From: UBA2767 sp964194535
GTDB lineage: Bacteria > Pseudomonadota > Alphaproteobacteria > Rhizobiales > Methyloligellaceae
Length of the DNA: 47,493 nt
Assembly (NCBI GenBank): GCA_964194535.1
Contig: CAXMMX010000114.1
Span: 1 to 47,493, forward strand
Direction of reading: 5' to 3'
Shown: piece after piece, positions 18,188 to 26,886 of the stretch
How the letters are laid out: the number at the start of each line of letters is the position of its first letter
How positions within the stretch are numbered: position 1 is the stretch's first letter
The notes under the pieces: model-generated
What the model was told of the DNA's origin: nothing
Database searches by the model: none
The model's input: the letters and a program-made list of their open reading frames with translations, nothing else
Program-made: the position numbers and the translations under genes

Positions 18188-19540
18188 TCAATTGATTAGC
18201 GGCGACCAGGCCGGATCGGACCCGAATGAGGGTGTGGCGATGGCGCGCTCATTATATCCAGTTAAATCAATGGTATAGAGCCTCGGCCCCCCAGTCGCGC
18301 CGGGCGACTCCCGGAAGAACATGAGAACGCGGCCATTTGGCGCCCAGGTGGGGCCTTCATTGTGGAACCCTTCGGTCAGAATACGCTCACCCGTACCATC
18401 AGACTTGATGACTCCTATCAAAAACTGCGGTCCAAGCTGCTTTGTGAAGGCGATCAAGTCCCCGCGCGGCGACCAAACCGGGGTGGAGTAGCGTCCTTCG
18501 CCGAAACTGATGCGTTTTTGCCCCGATCCGTCGGAATTCATCACATATAGCTGCTGATTGCCGGTGCGATCCGATTCGAAGACGATTCTCTGCCCATCGG
18601 GGGAAAAACTGGGCGCGGTGTCGATGGCGGCAGTGTTTGTGAGGCGGAAGGAGCGTCTTGAGCGCAAATCCATCATGTAGATATTCGCGTTGCCGCCCTG
18701 TTGCAGGCTCATGACGATTCGCTGCCCATCGGGGGAGAATCGCGGCGCGAAGCTCATATTCGGGAAATCCCCCACGATTTCCCTCTGTCCGCTCTCGATA
18801 TTGAGCAAATAAACCCTCGGGCGGCCGCCCTCATAGGAAAGGTAGGTGATTTCCTGGGTCGTGGGTGAAAAACGGGGTGTGAGCACCAGCGCCCGCCCGG
18901 TCGTCAGCATACGCAGATTATGGCCATCCTGGTCCATGATGGCGAGGCGCTTGACCCGGGCGTTCTTGGGCCCGGTTTCATCCACATATACGATGCGGGT
19001 GTCAAAATAGCCCTTTTCGCCCGTCAGCCGTTCATAGACCGCATCGGCGATGAGATGTCCAACGCGCCGCCAGTTGAGCGACTGGGTGAAGAATTGCTGG
19101 CCCGCAAGCTGTTTTCCCGCAAATATATCCCATAAACGGAATTCGGCCCTGAGCCTGCCGCTCGGCTCACGGCTTATGTGACCCACCAGCAGCGCCTGGG
19201 AATTAATCGTGCTCCAGTCTCCAAAGCGCGGTATCTGATTCAGATTGGAGATACGCTCGATATAAGCCGCCGGGTCGACCAGCTTGAACAAGCCGGAACG
19301 CTCCAGATCGGCGATCACCACTCCGGCAATTTCGGAACCGAGCTTCTGATCGTTGAGGCTTGAGCTGGGAAAGATCGGGATGGCGATCGGGATCGGCTTC
19401 AGGCTGCCCCGGGTGATGTCGATCTCCACCACCGCATTGGCTGACGTCATGGGCCAAAGCGACGCAAACGCCAGCACGGCCGCCAACAGGCCCGCGCGCG
19501 CAAATCCAATCATGCTCTCAATTCCTACAGGCTTCATCAT
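18188..19540 (-). CDS. tolB: Tol-Pal system translocation protein TolB
   Basis: Periplasmic protein that relays between TolA and Pal. The 450 residues comprise a signal peptide (LLAAVLAFASLWPMTSANA), an N-terminal alpha/beta domain (FPSSSLNDQKLGSEIAGVV) and a six-bladed propeller made of WD40-like PD40 repeats, e.g. PRFSPDGQRIVMSLQQGGNA, PSFSPDGQRIVFESDRTGNQ and PVWSPRGDLIAFTKQ. The start overlaps the tolA stop (ATGATGA at 19534-19540), so translation is coupled. About 220 bp separate it from the small lipoprotein gene. Confidence 0.98.
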   Translation of the reverse strand: MMKPVGIESMIGFARAGLLAAVLAFASLWPMTSANAVVEIDITRGSLKPIPIAIPIFPSSSLNDQKLGSEIAGVVIADLERSGLFKLVDPAAYIERISNLNQIPRFGDWSTINSQALLVGHISREPSGRLRAEFRLWDIFAGKQLAGQQFFTQSLNWRRVGHLIADAVYERLTGEKGYFDTRIVYVDETGPKNARVKRLAIMDQDGHNLRMLTTGRALVLTPRFSPTTQEITYLSYEGGRPRVYLLNIESGQREIVGDFPNMSFAPRFSPDGQRIVMSLQQGGNANIYMMDLRSRRSFRLTNTAAIDTAPSFSPDGQRIVFESDRTGNQQLYVMNSDGSGQKRISFGEGRYSTPVWSPRGDLIAFTKQLGPQFLIGVIKSDGTGERILTEGFHNEGPTWAPNGRVLMFFRESPGATGGPRLYTIDLTGYNERAIATPSFGSDPAWSPLIN

Positions 19541-20391
19541 CCGCCAAACATCTCTTTGGGGTCAAAATTCAGGATCATGTCACGCCACATGGCGTATTTC
19601 CTAGCAGGTAACTGGTAGGGCTGGCACAGCATGACCGCACGCACGGCCGCATCAGCCGCCGCCCGGAAGAAGGGAGATCCCTGCCTGTTCACCACTTCCG
19701 GCTCACGCGAGAGCACCCCGTCCTCGCGCAGGCGCAGGCGCAGCTTCACCTTGATGGCATCCGCCCCGAGCCCGCCCACGGGCGGGTTCCAGCACTGGGA
19801 AATCTTCGCGCGCAACGCATCGATCTCATTGAATGTCATGGACAGATCGCGCCCGTTGGAACGGCCCTTAGCCGGTTCAGGTTTCTTCTTCGGCTCCAGC
19901 CCAGCTGTCGTGCGTGAACCGGCATCCGGCGCCTTGTTCAACAATGCCGCGATATTGTCGGGATCGAATTCTTTTTTCTTCTTGGCCACGGGTTTTGGCT
20001 TCGCCTTGGGCTTGGCCGCCAGCTTCTTCGGCTTTGGTTTGGATTTTTTTACGACCTTTTTCGGCTTGGACTTGGGCTTGGGTTTCGCCTTCACCTGCTT
20101 TTTCGGTTTTGGTTTCGGCGCGGGCGCTTTCACCGATTTGACTTTTGTGGGCTTCGGCTTCTTCAAAACTTTCTTCTTTGCCGGCTTGGGCTTGGTATCC
20201 TTTTTTGCCGTTTGAGCCTTTGCCTTGCGCTGCCCGGCCTTGATTTTAGTCAGCTCCGCCTGTGTCACCAGATCCACCGGCAAAGGCGTGGGTTTGACTG
20301 GCAAGTGGTCGCCGGTGAACGGAAACACGGCAATTGCCGAAAACAGGATCAGCAGATGCAGTGCAAGTGATATGATGAGGCCCCTGCGCAT
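19537..20391 (-). CDS. tolA: Cell envelope integrity protein TolA
   Basis: Inner-membrane protein that spans the periplasm and transmits proton-driven force from TolQR. About 284 residues: one N-terminal membrane helix (GLIISLALHLLILFSAIAVF, with the H of the conserved SHLS-like motif), a long Lys/Pro/Ala-rich segment (about residues 55-150) that is almost all KPK/KAK repeats, and a C-terminal domain (MTFNEIDALRAKISQCWNPP onward) with two cysteines likely paired. The ATG at 20391 is chosen; an in-frame TTG at 20421 would overlap tolR by 17 bases. Confidence 0.93.
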   Translation of the reverse strand: MRRGLIISLALHLLILFSAIAVFPFTGDHLPVKPTPLPVDLVTQAELTKIKAGQRKAKAQTAKKDTKPKPAKKKVLKKPKPTKVKSVKAPAPKPKPKKQVKAKPKPKSKPKKVVKKSKPKPKKLAAKPKAKPKPVAKKKKEFDPDNIAALLNKAPDAGSRTTAGLEPKKKPEPAKGRSNGRDLSMTFNEIDALRAKISQCWNPPVGGLGADAIKVKLRLRLREDGVLSREPEVVNRQGSPFFRAAADAAVRAVMLCQPYQLPARKYAMWRDMILNFDPKEMFGG

Positions 20392-20404
20392 GGGTTTTGC
20401 CTGC

Positions 20405-20851
20405 TCAGCGTCCCTTCTCAATTTCGGTTACCAGTGCAATACGCGTGAAACCGGCAGCGGCGATGGTTCCCATCACCTTCATCACGGTTCCATAATCGGT
20501 GGCGCGGTCGCCGCGCACGAATATCCGCTCGTTGTATCCACGTCTGGTAATAGCAAGGAGTTTTGGCACAATTTCGTTCAGCGGAATCTCGGTTTCCTGC
20601 AGGAAGACGGCTCCCTCACTGGTCACGGAAATGGTGAGCGGCTCCTTGTCGCCCTCGAGCTGCTTGGCATCGCTCTTCGGCAGATCGATGGGCACACCCA
20701 CGGTCAGCAGCGGTGCGGTCACCATGAATATGATGAGCAGTACCAGCATGACATCGACGAAAGGCGTCACGTTAATCTCGCTCATGGGCTGGTAATTGCG
20801 GCCCGCCCGGCTGCGCCGCCTGATATACCCACTGCCGAACATCACGCCCAT
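20405..20851 (-). CDS. tolR: Tol-Pal system protein TolR
   Basis: Inner-membrane partner of TolQ in the proton channel. 148 residues with INVTPFVDVMLVLLIIFMVT: the aspartate of FVD is the proton-carrying residue. The periplasmic C-terminal domain follows (LTISVTSEGAVFLQETEIPL and FVRGDRATDYGTVMKVMGTI). Ends 13 bases before tolA. It is separated from tolQ by 277 bp, a larger gap than usual for this pair. Confidence 0.97.
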   Translation of the reverse strand: MGVMFGSGYIRRRSRAGRNYQPMSEINVTPFVDVMLVLLIIFMVTAPLLTVGVPIDLPKSDAKQLEGDKEPLTISVTSEGAVFLQETEIPLNEIVPKLLAITRRGYNERIFVRGDRATDYGTVMKVMGTIAAAGFTRIALVTEIEKGR

Positions 20852-21128
20852 GGTTAGAGCCCCATCCGGCTAATGGGGATCAATTCTGTTTCTCGATTGG
20901 CGTGGAGATCCGCCGTTGAAATGGGCGTAGCGCGATGCATGGCATCGGGCAAGGCCGTTTCGGCGGCCGGGCATCCGCCAATCGGAAACCCTCGCGGGAC
21001 GGACGATTTTGCGCTAATTCGGGCACAAGGCCCCTCGTCCAAATCACTGGATATGCCATTCGGTTCTTTGCTTGATCTTATCACAAAATCACTCCGTCAG
21101 AATGGTTCCAATTAGCCGTATGGGGCTC
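20852..21128 (-). other. 277-bp tolQ-tolR spacer with an open frame
   Basis: A 76-codon frame on the minus strand (21084 down to 20854) fills most of this spacer and stops three bases before the tolR ATG. The predicted peptide (for example CARISAKSSVPRGFPIGGC) matches nothing I know and has no clear ribosome site. I read it as non-coding, probably with an internal promoter for tolR, but translational coupling cannot be excluded. Confidence 0.4.
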
Positions 21129-21842
21129 TTATTTCTTCGCATCCATCTGGCGCGACAGGATTGCTGAAAATTCGTCAGCGAAGCTTTCCAGGCGCTGGGC
21201 ATGGCGTGACACTTCATGGGTGAACTTGTTGTAGAAGATGACGGCCGGGATAGCCGCCAGCAGCCCGAGCGCGGTGGCGAACAGCGCTTCGGCAATGCCG
21301 GGTGCGACAACCGACAGGTTGGTGCTCTTGGCTGCGGCAATGGCCTGGAACGAGTTCATGATGCCCCACACGGTGCCGAACAGGCCGATAAAGGGCGCCG
21401 TCGACCCCACGGTCGCCAGGAACAGCAAACGCTGCTCCAGACGGTCGATCTCGCGCGACAGCGCCACGTCGAGCACCTTTTCGACGCGCATCTGCAAACC
21501 GGCGAGCGGTTTGGAGCTACTCTCCACCGAGCGTTTCCATTCCCGCATGGCGGCAACGAACAGAGCCGCCATGGAGCGGGTCTGGCGCGGGCCGATGGTT
21601 TTAAAAAGATCATCCAAAGACTGGCCGGACCAGAACACATGCTCAAAGCTGTCGGTCTCGCGGCGGGTGCGCGCTAGCAGCAGGATTTTTTCCGCGATGA
21701 TGGCCCAGCTCCATACGGACGCCAGAAGAAGCCCCAGCATCACGATCTGCACGACGATATGGGCCTCGAGAAACAAGGTGAGTATCGACAGATCGGCCTT
21801 GAGGGCCGGTGCCGAGGTCATTGTGATTGCAGCTGGGTTCAT
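21129..21842 (-). CDS. tolQ: Tol-Pal system protein TolQ
   Basis: Inner-membrane proton channel subunit of the MotA/TolQ/ExbB family, 237 residues with three membrane helices: about 28-50 (IVVQIVMLGLLLASVWSWAI), and two in the C-terminal half (FLATVGSTAPFIGLFGTVWG and ATALGLLAAIPAVIFYNKF). The TVGSTAPFIGLFGTVWGIM and GIAEALFATALGLLAAIPAV blocks define the family. First gene of the tol run after ybgC, with 164 bp between them. Confidence 0.97.
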   Translation of the reverse strand: MNPAAITMTSAPALKADLSILTLFLEAHIVVQIVMLGLLLASVWSWAIIAEKILLLARTRRETDSFEHVFWSGQSLDDLFKTIGPRQTRSMAALFVAAMREWKRSVESSSKPLAGLQMRVEKVLDVALSREIDRLEQRLLFLATVGSTAPFIGLFGTVWGIMNSFQAIAAAKSTNLSVVAPGIAEALFATALGLLAAIPAVIFYNKFTHEVSRHAQRLESFADEFSAILSRQMDAKK

Positions 21843-22006
21843 AGGGGTTGCCGCTGGTTATCCTTCACGCGCTGGCTCCCCCGTCCCAGGCACGGATCGC
21901 GCCATGAGGTGTGGGGTGCATTTGTGACGAAACTTGGACTTGTGACGCACCTTACCGGACCGCGAATTTGAACGCGCGTCCGCAAAAGCTCATTCAAGTG
22001 AGAGGG

Positions 22007-22498
22007 TCAGCTTTCTTGGTTAACAAAAGCTTTCAATCCGTGCTGAACAAGTTCGTCCAAACGCCTTGGCTTGCCCGATTGGGAGATCAGCACGATCTTG
22101 ACGCGCAGCCGCGCCAGCACTGCACCATCGCGCGTCACTTCCTGCAGCAATGTCATGGTCGCCCCGCCAATCTCGTCGACCGACGTGACAATCTCCAGCA
22201 CATCGTCCATGCGGGCGGGTTTGAGAAAGTCCACATCCATATGCCGCACGACGAAGGCGGCGGGTTCCTGAGTGCTCTCTCCGGCAAACATCTCCGTCTG
22301 GCCGATGCCCACTAACCTCACGAAGTCCGAGCGCCCGCGCTCGCAGAATTTCAGATAATTGGCGTGGTAGACAAGGCCGGTGAAATCGGTGTCTTCATGG
22401 TAGACGCGCACGGGGAGGATGTGTTTGCCCGCCTCGATACGCCCTGCAAGGTCAGGCCAGGGGCTGACAGCTTCTTTTTTACCGGACGCATTATCCAT
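22007..22498 (-). CDS. ybgC: Acyl-CoA thioester hydrolase YbgC (Tol-Pal associated)
   Basis: Hot-dog-fold thioesterase, 163 residues, normally the first gene of the tol-pal cluster. The motif RVYHEDTDFTGLVYHANYLK contains the catalytic Asp and the following FCERGRSDFVR is typical. The N-terminal WPDLAGR stretch is usual in alphaproteobacterial YbgC. A second copy of the DNA encoding WPDLAGR lies upstream, just after the ruvB stop (22633-22654), so the present start at 22498 seems to have replaced an older one (see findings). Confidence 0.95.
   Translation of the reverse strand: MDNASGKKEAVSPWPDLAGRIEAGKHILPVRVYHEDTDFTGLVYHANYLKFCERGRSDFVRLVGIGQTEMFAGESTQEPAAFVVRHMDVDFLKPARMDDVLEIVTSVDEIGGATMTLLQEVTRDGAVLARLRVKIVLISQSGKPRRLDELVQHGLKAFVNQES
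22440..22461. repeat. 22-bp direct repeat, copy inside ybgC
   Basis: 21 of 22 bases match 22633-22654. On the minus strand it encodes WPDLAGR of YbgC. The two copies bracket a GC-rich palindromic element. Confidence 0.85.
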
Positions 22499-22520
22499 CG
22501 GCCTGATCCAGCAATAATTT

Positions 22521-22627
22521 ACCCTCCCCTTGACGGGGAGGGTGGTCCCGCAGGGGCCGGGTGGGGTGAATGCGGCATACTCTGTACCCCCCCACCCCTA
22601 GCCCCTCCCCGCCAGGGGGAGGGGGAG
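22521..22627. repeat. GC-rich composite palindromic repeat
   Basis: ACCCTCCCC / GGGGAGGGT (22521-22543) forms one stem and CCCCTCCCC / GGGGAGGGG (22602-22625) another, while GGGTGGGGT (22559-22567) and ACCCCCCCACCCC (22586-22598) can pair between them. This composite layout is common in intergenic elements of many alphaproteobacteria. It lies between ruvB and ybgC. Confidence 0.8.
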
Positions 22628-22632
22628 TTTTG

Positions 22633-22654
22633 CGCCCTGCAAGGTCGGGCCAGG
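22633..22654. repeat. 22-bp direct repeat, copy downstream of ruvB
   Basis: Partner of 22440-22461 (one mismatch). In the minus-strand frame that overlaps the ruvB stop it reads NAWPDLAGRK, resembling the normal start of YbgC. Confidence 0.85.
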
Positions 22655-22665
22655 CGTTTTCAGGC

Positions 22666-23715
22666 TTACGCGTCTCCCGCATCGCCATCCTCAAAAAGCG
22701 TGGCCTGAGACCCCTCAAACCCCTTCGGCGCGTCAAGACCAATATGGGCAAACGCCTGGGGGGTGAGCATGCGCCCGCGCGGCGTGCGCGAGATGAAGCC
22801 CTGCTGCAGCAGGAAAGGCTCGATGATTTCCTCGATGGCGTCGCGCGGCTCCGACAGCGCCGCGGCGATGGTTTCCACGCCGACCGGTCCGCCGCCGTAA
22901 TTCTCCCCGATACAGCGCAAATAGCGATGGTCCAGCGCATCCAGCCCGCTCCCGTCCACCTCCAGCATTTGCAATGCCTTGTCCGCAACTCTCGCATCGA
23001 CGAGATCCGCGCCTTCATGGCTTGCAAAGTCGCGCACGCGGCGCAGCAGCCGCCCGGCGATACGCGGCGTACCACGCGAGCGGCGCGCAATCTCCCTCGC
23101 GCCCGCGTCATTGACGTTGAGCCCCAGCACGCGGGCGCCGCGCCGGACGATCTCTTCCAGTTCAACCGCCTCGTAGAAATTGAGCCGGACGGGAATGCCG
23201 AAGCGGTCGCGCAAGGGCGTCGTCAAAAGCCCCGTGCGCGTGGTCGCGCCGATGAGCGTGAATTTCGCCAGTTCGATGCGCACCGAGCGCGCCGCCGGCC
23301 CCTCGCCGATAATCAGATCGAGCTGGAAATCCTCCATTGCCGGATAGAGGATTTCCTCGACAGCCGGATTGAGCCGGTGGATTTCGTCGATGAACAGCAC
23401 ATCGCGATCTTCCAGATTCGTCAGAAGTGCCGCCAGATCACCGGCCTTGGCGATGACCGGGCCGGAGGTGGCGCGAAAGTTGACGCCAAGCTCGCGGGCG
23501 ACGATTTGCGCCAGGGTGGTCTTGCCCAGCCCCGGCGGCCCGGCGAACAGCACATGGTCGAGCGCTTCACTTCGACTTTTCGCGGCCTCGATAAAAACTT
23601 TCAGATTTTCGCAGGCGCGCTTCTGGCCGATGAATTCAGACAGCGTTTGCGGACGCAGATTTGTATCGGCCTCATCGTCGCCTTGACGGGCCATTTCCAC
23701 GGGGCGGTCTGTCAT
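22666..23715 (-). CDS. ruvB: Holliday junction branch migration helicase RuvB
   Basis: AAA+ motor that drives branch migration with RuvA. 349 residues: Walker A AGPPGLGKTT near residue 60, Walker B FIDEIHRLNP, sensor ATTRTGLLTTPLRDRFG and the C-terminal winged helix (GFISRTPRGRMLTPQAFAH). Its ATG overlaps the ruvA stop. The C-terminal tail after TPQAFAHIGL is acidic. Confidence 0.98.
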   Translation of the reverse strand: MTDRPVEMARQGDDEADTNLRPQTLSEFIGQKRACENLKVFIEAAKSRSEALDHVLFAGPPGLGKTTLAQIVARELGVNFRATSGPVIAKAGDLAALLTNLEDRDVLFIDEIHRLNPAVEEILYPAMEDFQLDLIIGEGPAARSVRIELAKFTLIGATTRTGLLTTPLRDRFGIPVRLNFYEAVELEEIVRRGARVLGLNVNDAGAREIARRSRGTPRIAGRLLRRVRDFASHEGADLVDARVADKALQMLEVDGSGLDALDHRYLRCIGENYGGGPVGVETIAAALSEPRDAIEEIIEPFLLQQGFISRTPRGRMLTPQAFAHIGLDAPKGFEGSQATLFEDGDAGDA

Positions 23716-24332
23716 CCCGCCAACTCCTTCAGCCCGAGCCGGATGAGTTCAGCCGTCTCGGTTCCCTCGCCTGCATTACGGGATGCAACAGCGACCGCTG
23801 CGCTCGCTTGAGCATGGGCATAACCGAGATTGGTGAGCGCGGAGACTGCATCGGCGGCGGCGGGCACATCAGGCGGCAGTTCCGCGCCAACGGCCGAAAG
23901 GGCCGCGCCCGGCTGGCCTGACAGCACCATGTTGGGGATCTTGTCCTTCAGCTCGCTCACAATACGCTGCGCGACCTTGGGGCCAACGCCGGGGCTGCGC
24001 GACACCTGCGCCTTGTCCTGAAGCGCTATTGCATTGGCCAGATCCTGCGGGGAGAGCGTACCGAGTATTGCGAGCGCCACCTTGGCTCCGACGCCCTGCA
24101 CGCTTTGCAACAAGCGGAACCAGGCGCGCTCTGCATCGATGGCGAAGCCGAACAGCTTTATCTGGTCTTCGCGCACATGGGTCTCGATAGAGAGCGTCGC
24201 CGCCTCGCCCACCTGCGGCAAGGACACAAGCGTGCGCGGGCTACAATGCACCTCGTAGCACACGCCAGAGACGTCAATCAGCACCCAGTCATCGCCCAGC
24301 GCCTCGATAATGCCTTTGAGCTTGCCGATCAT
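23712..24332 (-). CDS. ruvA: Holliday junction DNA helicase RuvA
   Basis: Tetrameric junction-binding protein, 206 residues: N-terminal OB fold (MIGKLKGIIEALGDDWVLID), tandem helix-hairpin-helix motifs (LLQSVQGVGAKVALAILGTL and SPGVGPKVAQRIVSELKDKI) and a C-terminal RuvB-binding domain (ADAVSALTNLGYAHAQASAA). The start at 24332 overlaps the ruvC stop (ATGA); the open frame continues far upstream but is only the shadow of ruvC. Confidence 0.97.
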   Translation of the reverse strand: MIGKLKGIIEALGDDWVLIDVSGVCYEVHCSPRTLVSLPQVGEAATLSIETHVREDQIKLFGFAIDAERAWFRLLQSVQGVGAKVALAILGTLSPQDLANAIALQDKAQVSRSPGVGPKVAQRIVSELKDKIPNMVLSGQPGAALSAVGAELPPDVPAAADAVSALTNLGYAHAQASAAVAVASRNAGEGTETAELIRLGLKELAG

Positions 24333-24832
24333 TCCGCCGCCTCTAGAACTTTCCACGAGCGGTGATGGGCATGGGTGATGGCGATGGCCAGCGCGTCGGC
24401 CTCGTCTTCCGATTGAGGGGAAGCCTTGGGCAGCAGGTGCCCGATCATCGCGAGCACCTGCTCTTTGCCGGCATGGCCCGCGCCGACGACGGTCTTCTTG
24501 ACCATGTTGGGCGCATATTCGGAGACTTTGAGCCCCGAAAGCGCCGGTGCAACCAGCGCGATTCCCCTCGCCTGGCCCAGCTTGAGCGTTGCGGCGGCGT
24601 CCTTGTTGACAAAAGTGTTCTCCACAGCCGCTTCCGCCGGGTTCCATGTGCCAAGCACATCACGGAGCCCCTCGAACAGTTCAACCAGCCGAAGAGCGAG
24701 TTCCCCCTTCGCGTTCGACGTCACGGTTCCGCTCGCCACGAACACCAGCCGGTGGCCGTCGCTCTCGATCACGCCCCAGCCGGTGCGGCGCAAGCCCGGA
24801 TCGATGCCGATGATGCGAATGGCTCTCTGCAC
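24329..24832 (-). CDS. ruvC: Crossover junction endodeoxyribonuclease RuvC
   Basis: Resolves Holliday junctions. About 167 residues with the acidic catalytic set: D in IRIIGIDPGLRRTGWGV, E in AAVENTFVNKDAAATLKLGQ, and the pair in EDEADALAIAITHAHH. I chose the GTG at 24832, which has GAGGGA seven bases upstream; the TTG at 24862 has no such site. First gene of ruvCAB. Confidence 0.97.
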   Translation of the reverse strand: MQRAIRIIGIDPGLRRTGWGVIESDGHRLVFVASGTVTSNAKGELALRLVELFEGLRDVLGTWNPAEAAVENTFVNKDAAATLKLGQARGIALVAPALSGLKVSEYAPNMVKKTVVGAGHAGKEQVLAMIGHLLPKASPQSEDEADALAIAITHAHHRSWKVLEAAE

Positions 24833-24940
24833 GATTTCCCTCTCTCGCGTCCGGATGGACAAAACCGGAACGAATCACTTTGGCAGTGTGCCATGAGAGG
24901 TCTTAACGGTGTAGATAATGTGTGCCTGGCCGTAACGCGG

Positions 24941-24977
24941 AATAAGAAAAACCGGGCGCGGTTTCCCGCACCCGGTT
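24941..24977 (-). terminator. Rho-independent terminator of the second barrel gene
   Basis: An AACCGGG..GCGG stem (24950-24977, one mismatch) is followed on the minus strand by TTTTTCTTATT. It lies 25 bases after the stop at 25002. Confidence 0.88.
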
Positions 24978-25001
24978 ACGAATTCTCAAATTTGCCGCTT
25001 G

Positions 25002-25835
25002 CTACTTGTAGGAAATCGGCATTGGTTCGGAGACGCAGCATCCATCACTGCCCAAGGCCCAGCGCAGACCGATATGCACGTCATGGGACGTGATGTCCTC
25101 AAGCGTCAGCGGACCAGGCGAGGTGACACTGGGGTCGAAGGTGGAAAAACTGCCGGTCACGCCATCGCCGAGATAGGTATAGCGGTAGCCCATATCAAAG
25201 GTCAGGTCGGGCGAGATCTCGTAAGAGAAACCGGCATGGAGTGCCCATGCGAAATTCCACTCGCTGTTATCCTTGGCCCAGTGCAAGCCACCTGCGATCT
25301 GGTTCACGTCGCTGAAATTATCGAGCGTGATCTCGGCCGCACCGATACCCGCACCGACATAAGGCGTGAAGCCGCGATGGGTGCCGAGATCCACATAGGC
25401 GCTGGTGAGAAACAGCCATTCGGATTTAATGCCGGTATATTCGTTCGTACAAACGCCTGAACCCAGAAAGCAGTTGCTGAACGTGTCGAGACCGTGAAAG
25501 TCGGACTTGCCGCGATACTCGCCGGTGACGTCGAAACGGAACCGGTCCGAGCGCACATAACCGATACCGAAGCCGATAAAGGGCGAGCTATCGAAATCAT
25601 GATCGATAATGTTGAAAGGACCGGCCGCGATCACATTATTGGTAAAGTCGTCGATCTCCTGATTGGTTATGCCAATATAGCTGCGCAGATAAATCTCTCT
25701 GACAGGAATAGGCTCAGGGATCGGGATAGGCTCCATAATAGGGGGCGGCAGAAGGCCAGCCGCACTCGCGGTAACCGATTGTCCCATTATCAAGGCTGTT
25801 GCAACAACGAACGCTTTGCTGAAATTATTCATCAC
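25002..25835 (-). CDS. Outer-membrane beta-barrel protein, paralogue of 8668-9369
   Basis: 277 residues. A signal peptide ending SVTASAA is followed by the proline-rich stretch PPPIMEPIPIPEPIPV, then barrel strands (REIYLRSYIGITN, SPFIGFGIGYVRSDRFRFDV, GFTPYVGAGIGAAEITLDNF) and a last barrel strand HDVHIGLRWALG. After that strand there is an unusual tail with two adjacent cysteines (DGCCVSEPMPISYK) that would lie beyond the normal C-terminal barrel signal. It is monocistronic with its own terminator; its leader lies in the 264-bp gene-free stretch 25836-26099. Confidence 0.85.
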   Translation of the reverse strand: MMNNFSKAFVVATALIMGQSVTASAAGLLPPPIMEPIPIPEPIPVREIYLRSYIGITNQEIDDFTNNVIAAGPFNIIDHDFDSSPFIGFGIGYVRSDRFRFDVTGEYRGKSDFHGLDTFSNCFLGSGVCTNEYTGIKSEWLFLTSAYVDLGTHRGFTPYVGAGIGAAEITLDNFSDVNQIAGGLHWAKDNSEWNFAWALHAGFSYEISPDLTFDMGYRYTYLGDGVTGSFSTFDPSVTSPGPLTLEDITSHDVHIGLRWALGSDGCCVSEPMPISYK

Positions 25836-26099
25836 ATACCCTCAATTTCGCAGTCAAAACATCCACACGCATCGGCGGGCGGAGTCCTGAACCTGTTTCA
25901 TATTGGGACTATAACGTTGAGTATTTAACGGACACTTAACTGTTTTTTTTCGCTGAAATGCGAGGTTTTTTAGCCAAAACTGCAAAGTCCGAAGTCAAAA
26001 AAAGAAGCGCCGAAAGCAGGGTGATTCGCGCCTTATCAAGCAAAATAGGCAATATTGGCCTAGATAAATTGAGTGGTCGTTGGGGGCGAGGAAGGGACC

Positions 26100-26846
26100 T
26101 CAAGCCCCCATCTTTTCCATCACCGCGTCGGAGACTTCAAAATTGGCGTAGACGTTTTGCACGTCGTCCGAGTCTTCCAGCGCCTCGAGTATCTTGAGCA
26201 GCGTCTCGCCCGCCTTGTCGTCCAGCTCGATGGAGTTCTGCGGCCGCCACATGATGGTGGCGCTTGCCGGTGCGCCGAGCGTCCCTTCAAGCCCCTTGGC
26301 AACGTCATGCAGCGCATCGGCGTCGCAATAGATGGTATGGCCGTCATCGCCCGATTCAACATCATCGGCGCCCGCTTCGATGGCCGCCTCGAACACCGCA
26401 TCGGCGGACCCCGCATCAGCAGTAAATTCCACCGTGCCAACCCGGTCGAACATGAATGAGACCGCGCCGGTCTCGCCGAGGTTGCCGCCATGCTTCGACA
26501 TGATGGAGCGAACGTCGCCGGCCGTCCTGTTCCGGTTATCCGTCAGCGTCTCGACGATGATGCCGACGCCGCCCGCGCCAAATCCTTCGTAGCGGACTTC
26601 TTCAAAATTCTCGCCGCCCGCTTCCAGGCTGCGCTTGATGGCCCGGTCAATATTGGCATTCGGCATATTCTGCGCCTTGGCGGCCTGTATGGCCGTTCTC
26701 AGCCGGGGGTTCATATCCGGGTCCGGCGAGCCCATCTTGGCGGCCACGGTAATCTCCTTCCCCAGCTTGGAGAAAATCTTGCCGCGCTTTTTATCCTGCG
26801 CACCCTTGCGGTGCATGATGTTCTTGAACTTGGAATGGCCTGCCAT
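26100..26846 (-). CDS. yebC: YebC/PmpR family transcriptional regulator / translation factor
   Basis: 248 residues beginning MAGHSKFKNIMHRKGAQDKK, the invariant start of the family, with ARAIQAAKA-like GRAKNMPNANIDRAI-equivalent (AAKAQNMPNANIDRAIKRSL) and YEGFGAGGVGIIVETLTDNR. YebC proteins bind DNA in some species and assist ribosomes at proline stretches in others. It is often near ruvCAB, as here. The leader contains the GTCCTGACCCT 11-mer (26887-26897). Confidence 0.97.
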   Translation of the reverse strand: MAGHSKFKNIMHRKGAQDKKRGKIFSKLGKEITVAAKMGSPDPDMNPRLRTAIQAAKAQNMPNANIDRAIKRSLEAGGENFEEVRYEGFGAGGVGIIVETLTDNRNRTAGDVRSIMSKHGGNLGETGAVSFMFDRVGTVEFTADAGSADAVFEAAIEAGADDVESGDDGHTIYCDADALHDVAKGLEGTLGAPASATIMWRPQNSIELDDKAGETLLKILEALEDSDDVQNVYANFEVSDAVMEKMGA

Positions 26847-26886
26847 TGTCTGTTTCCGTTTTGCCAGGGGGCAGACTCATTATTGT

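Noticed and set aside
22570..23811. 413-codon plus-strand frame across ruvB
   Set aside because: Antisense shadow of ruvB; no family resemblance, and it starts within the palindromic repeat.
24333..24647. N-terminal extension of RuvA (about 105 residues)
   Set aside because: Lies wholly inside ruvC in another frame; RuvA starts MIGKLKG at 24332.
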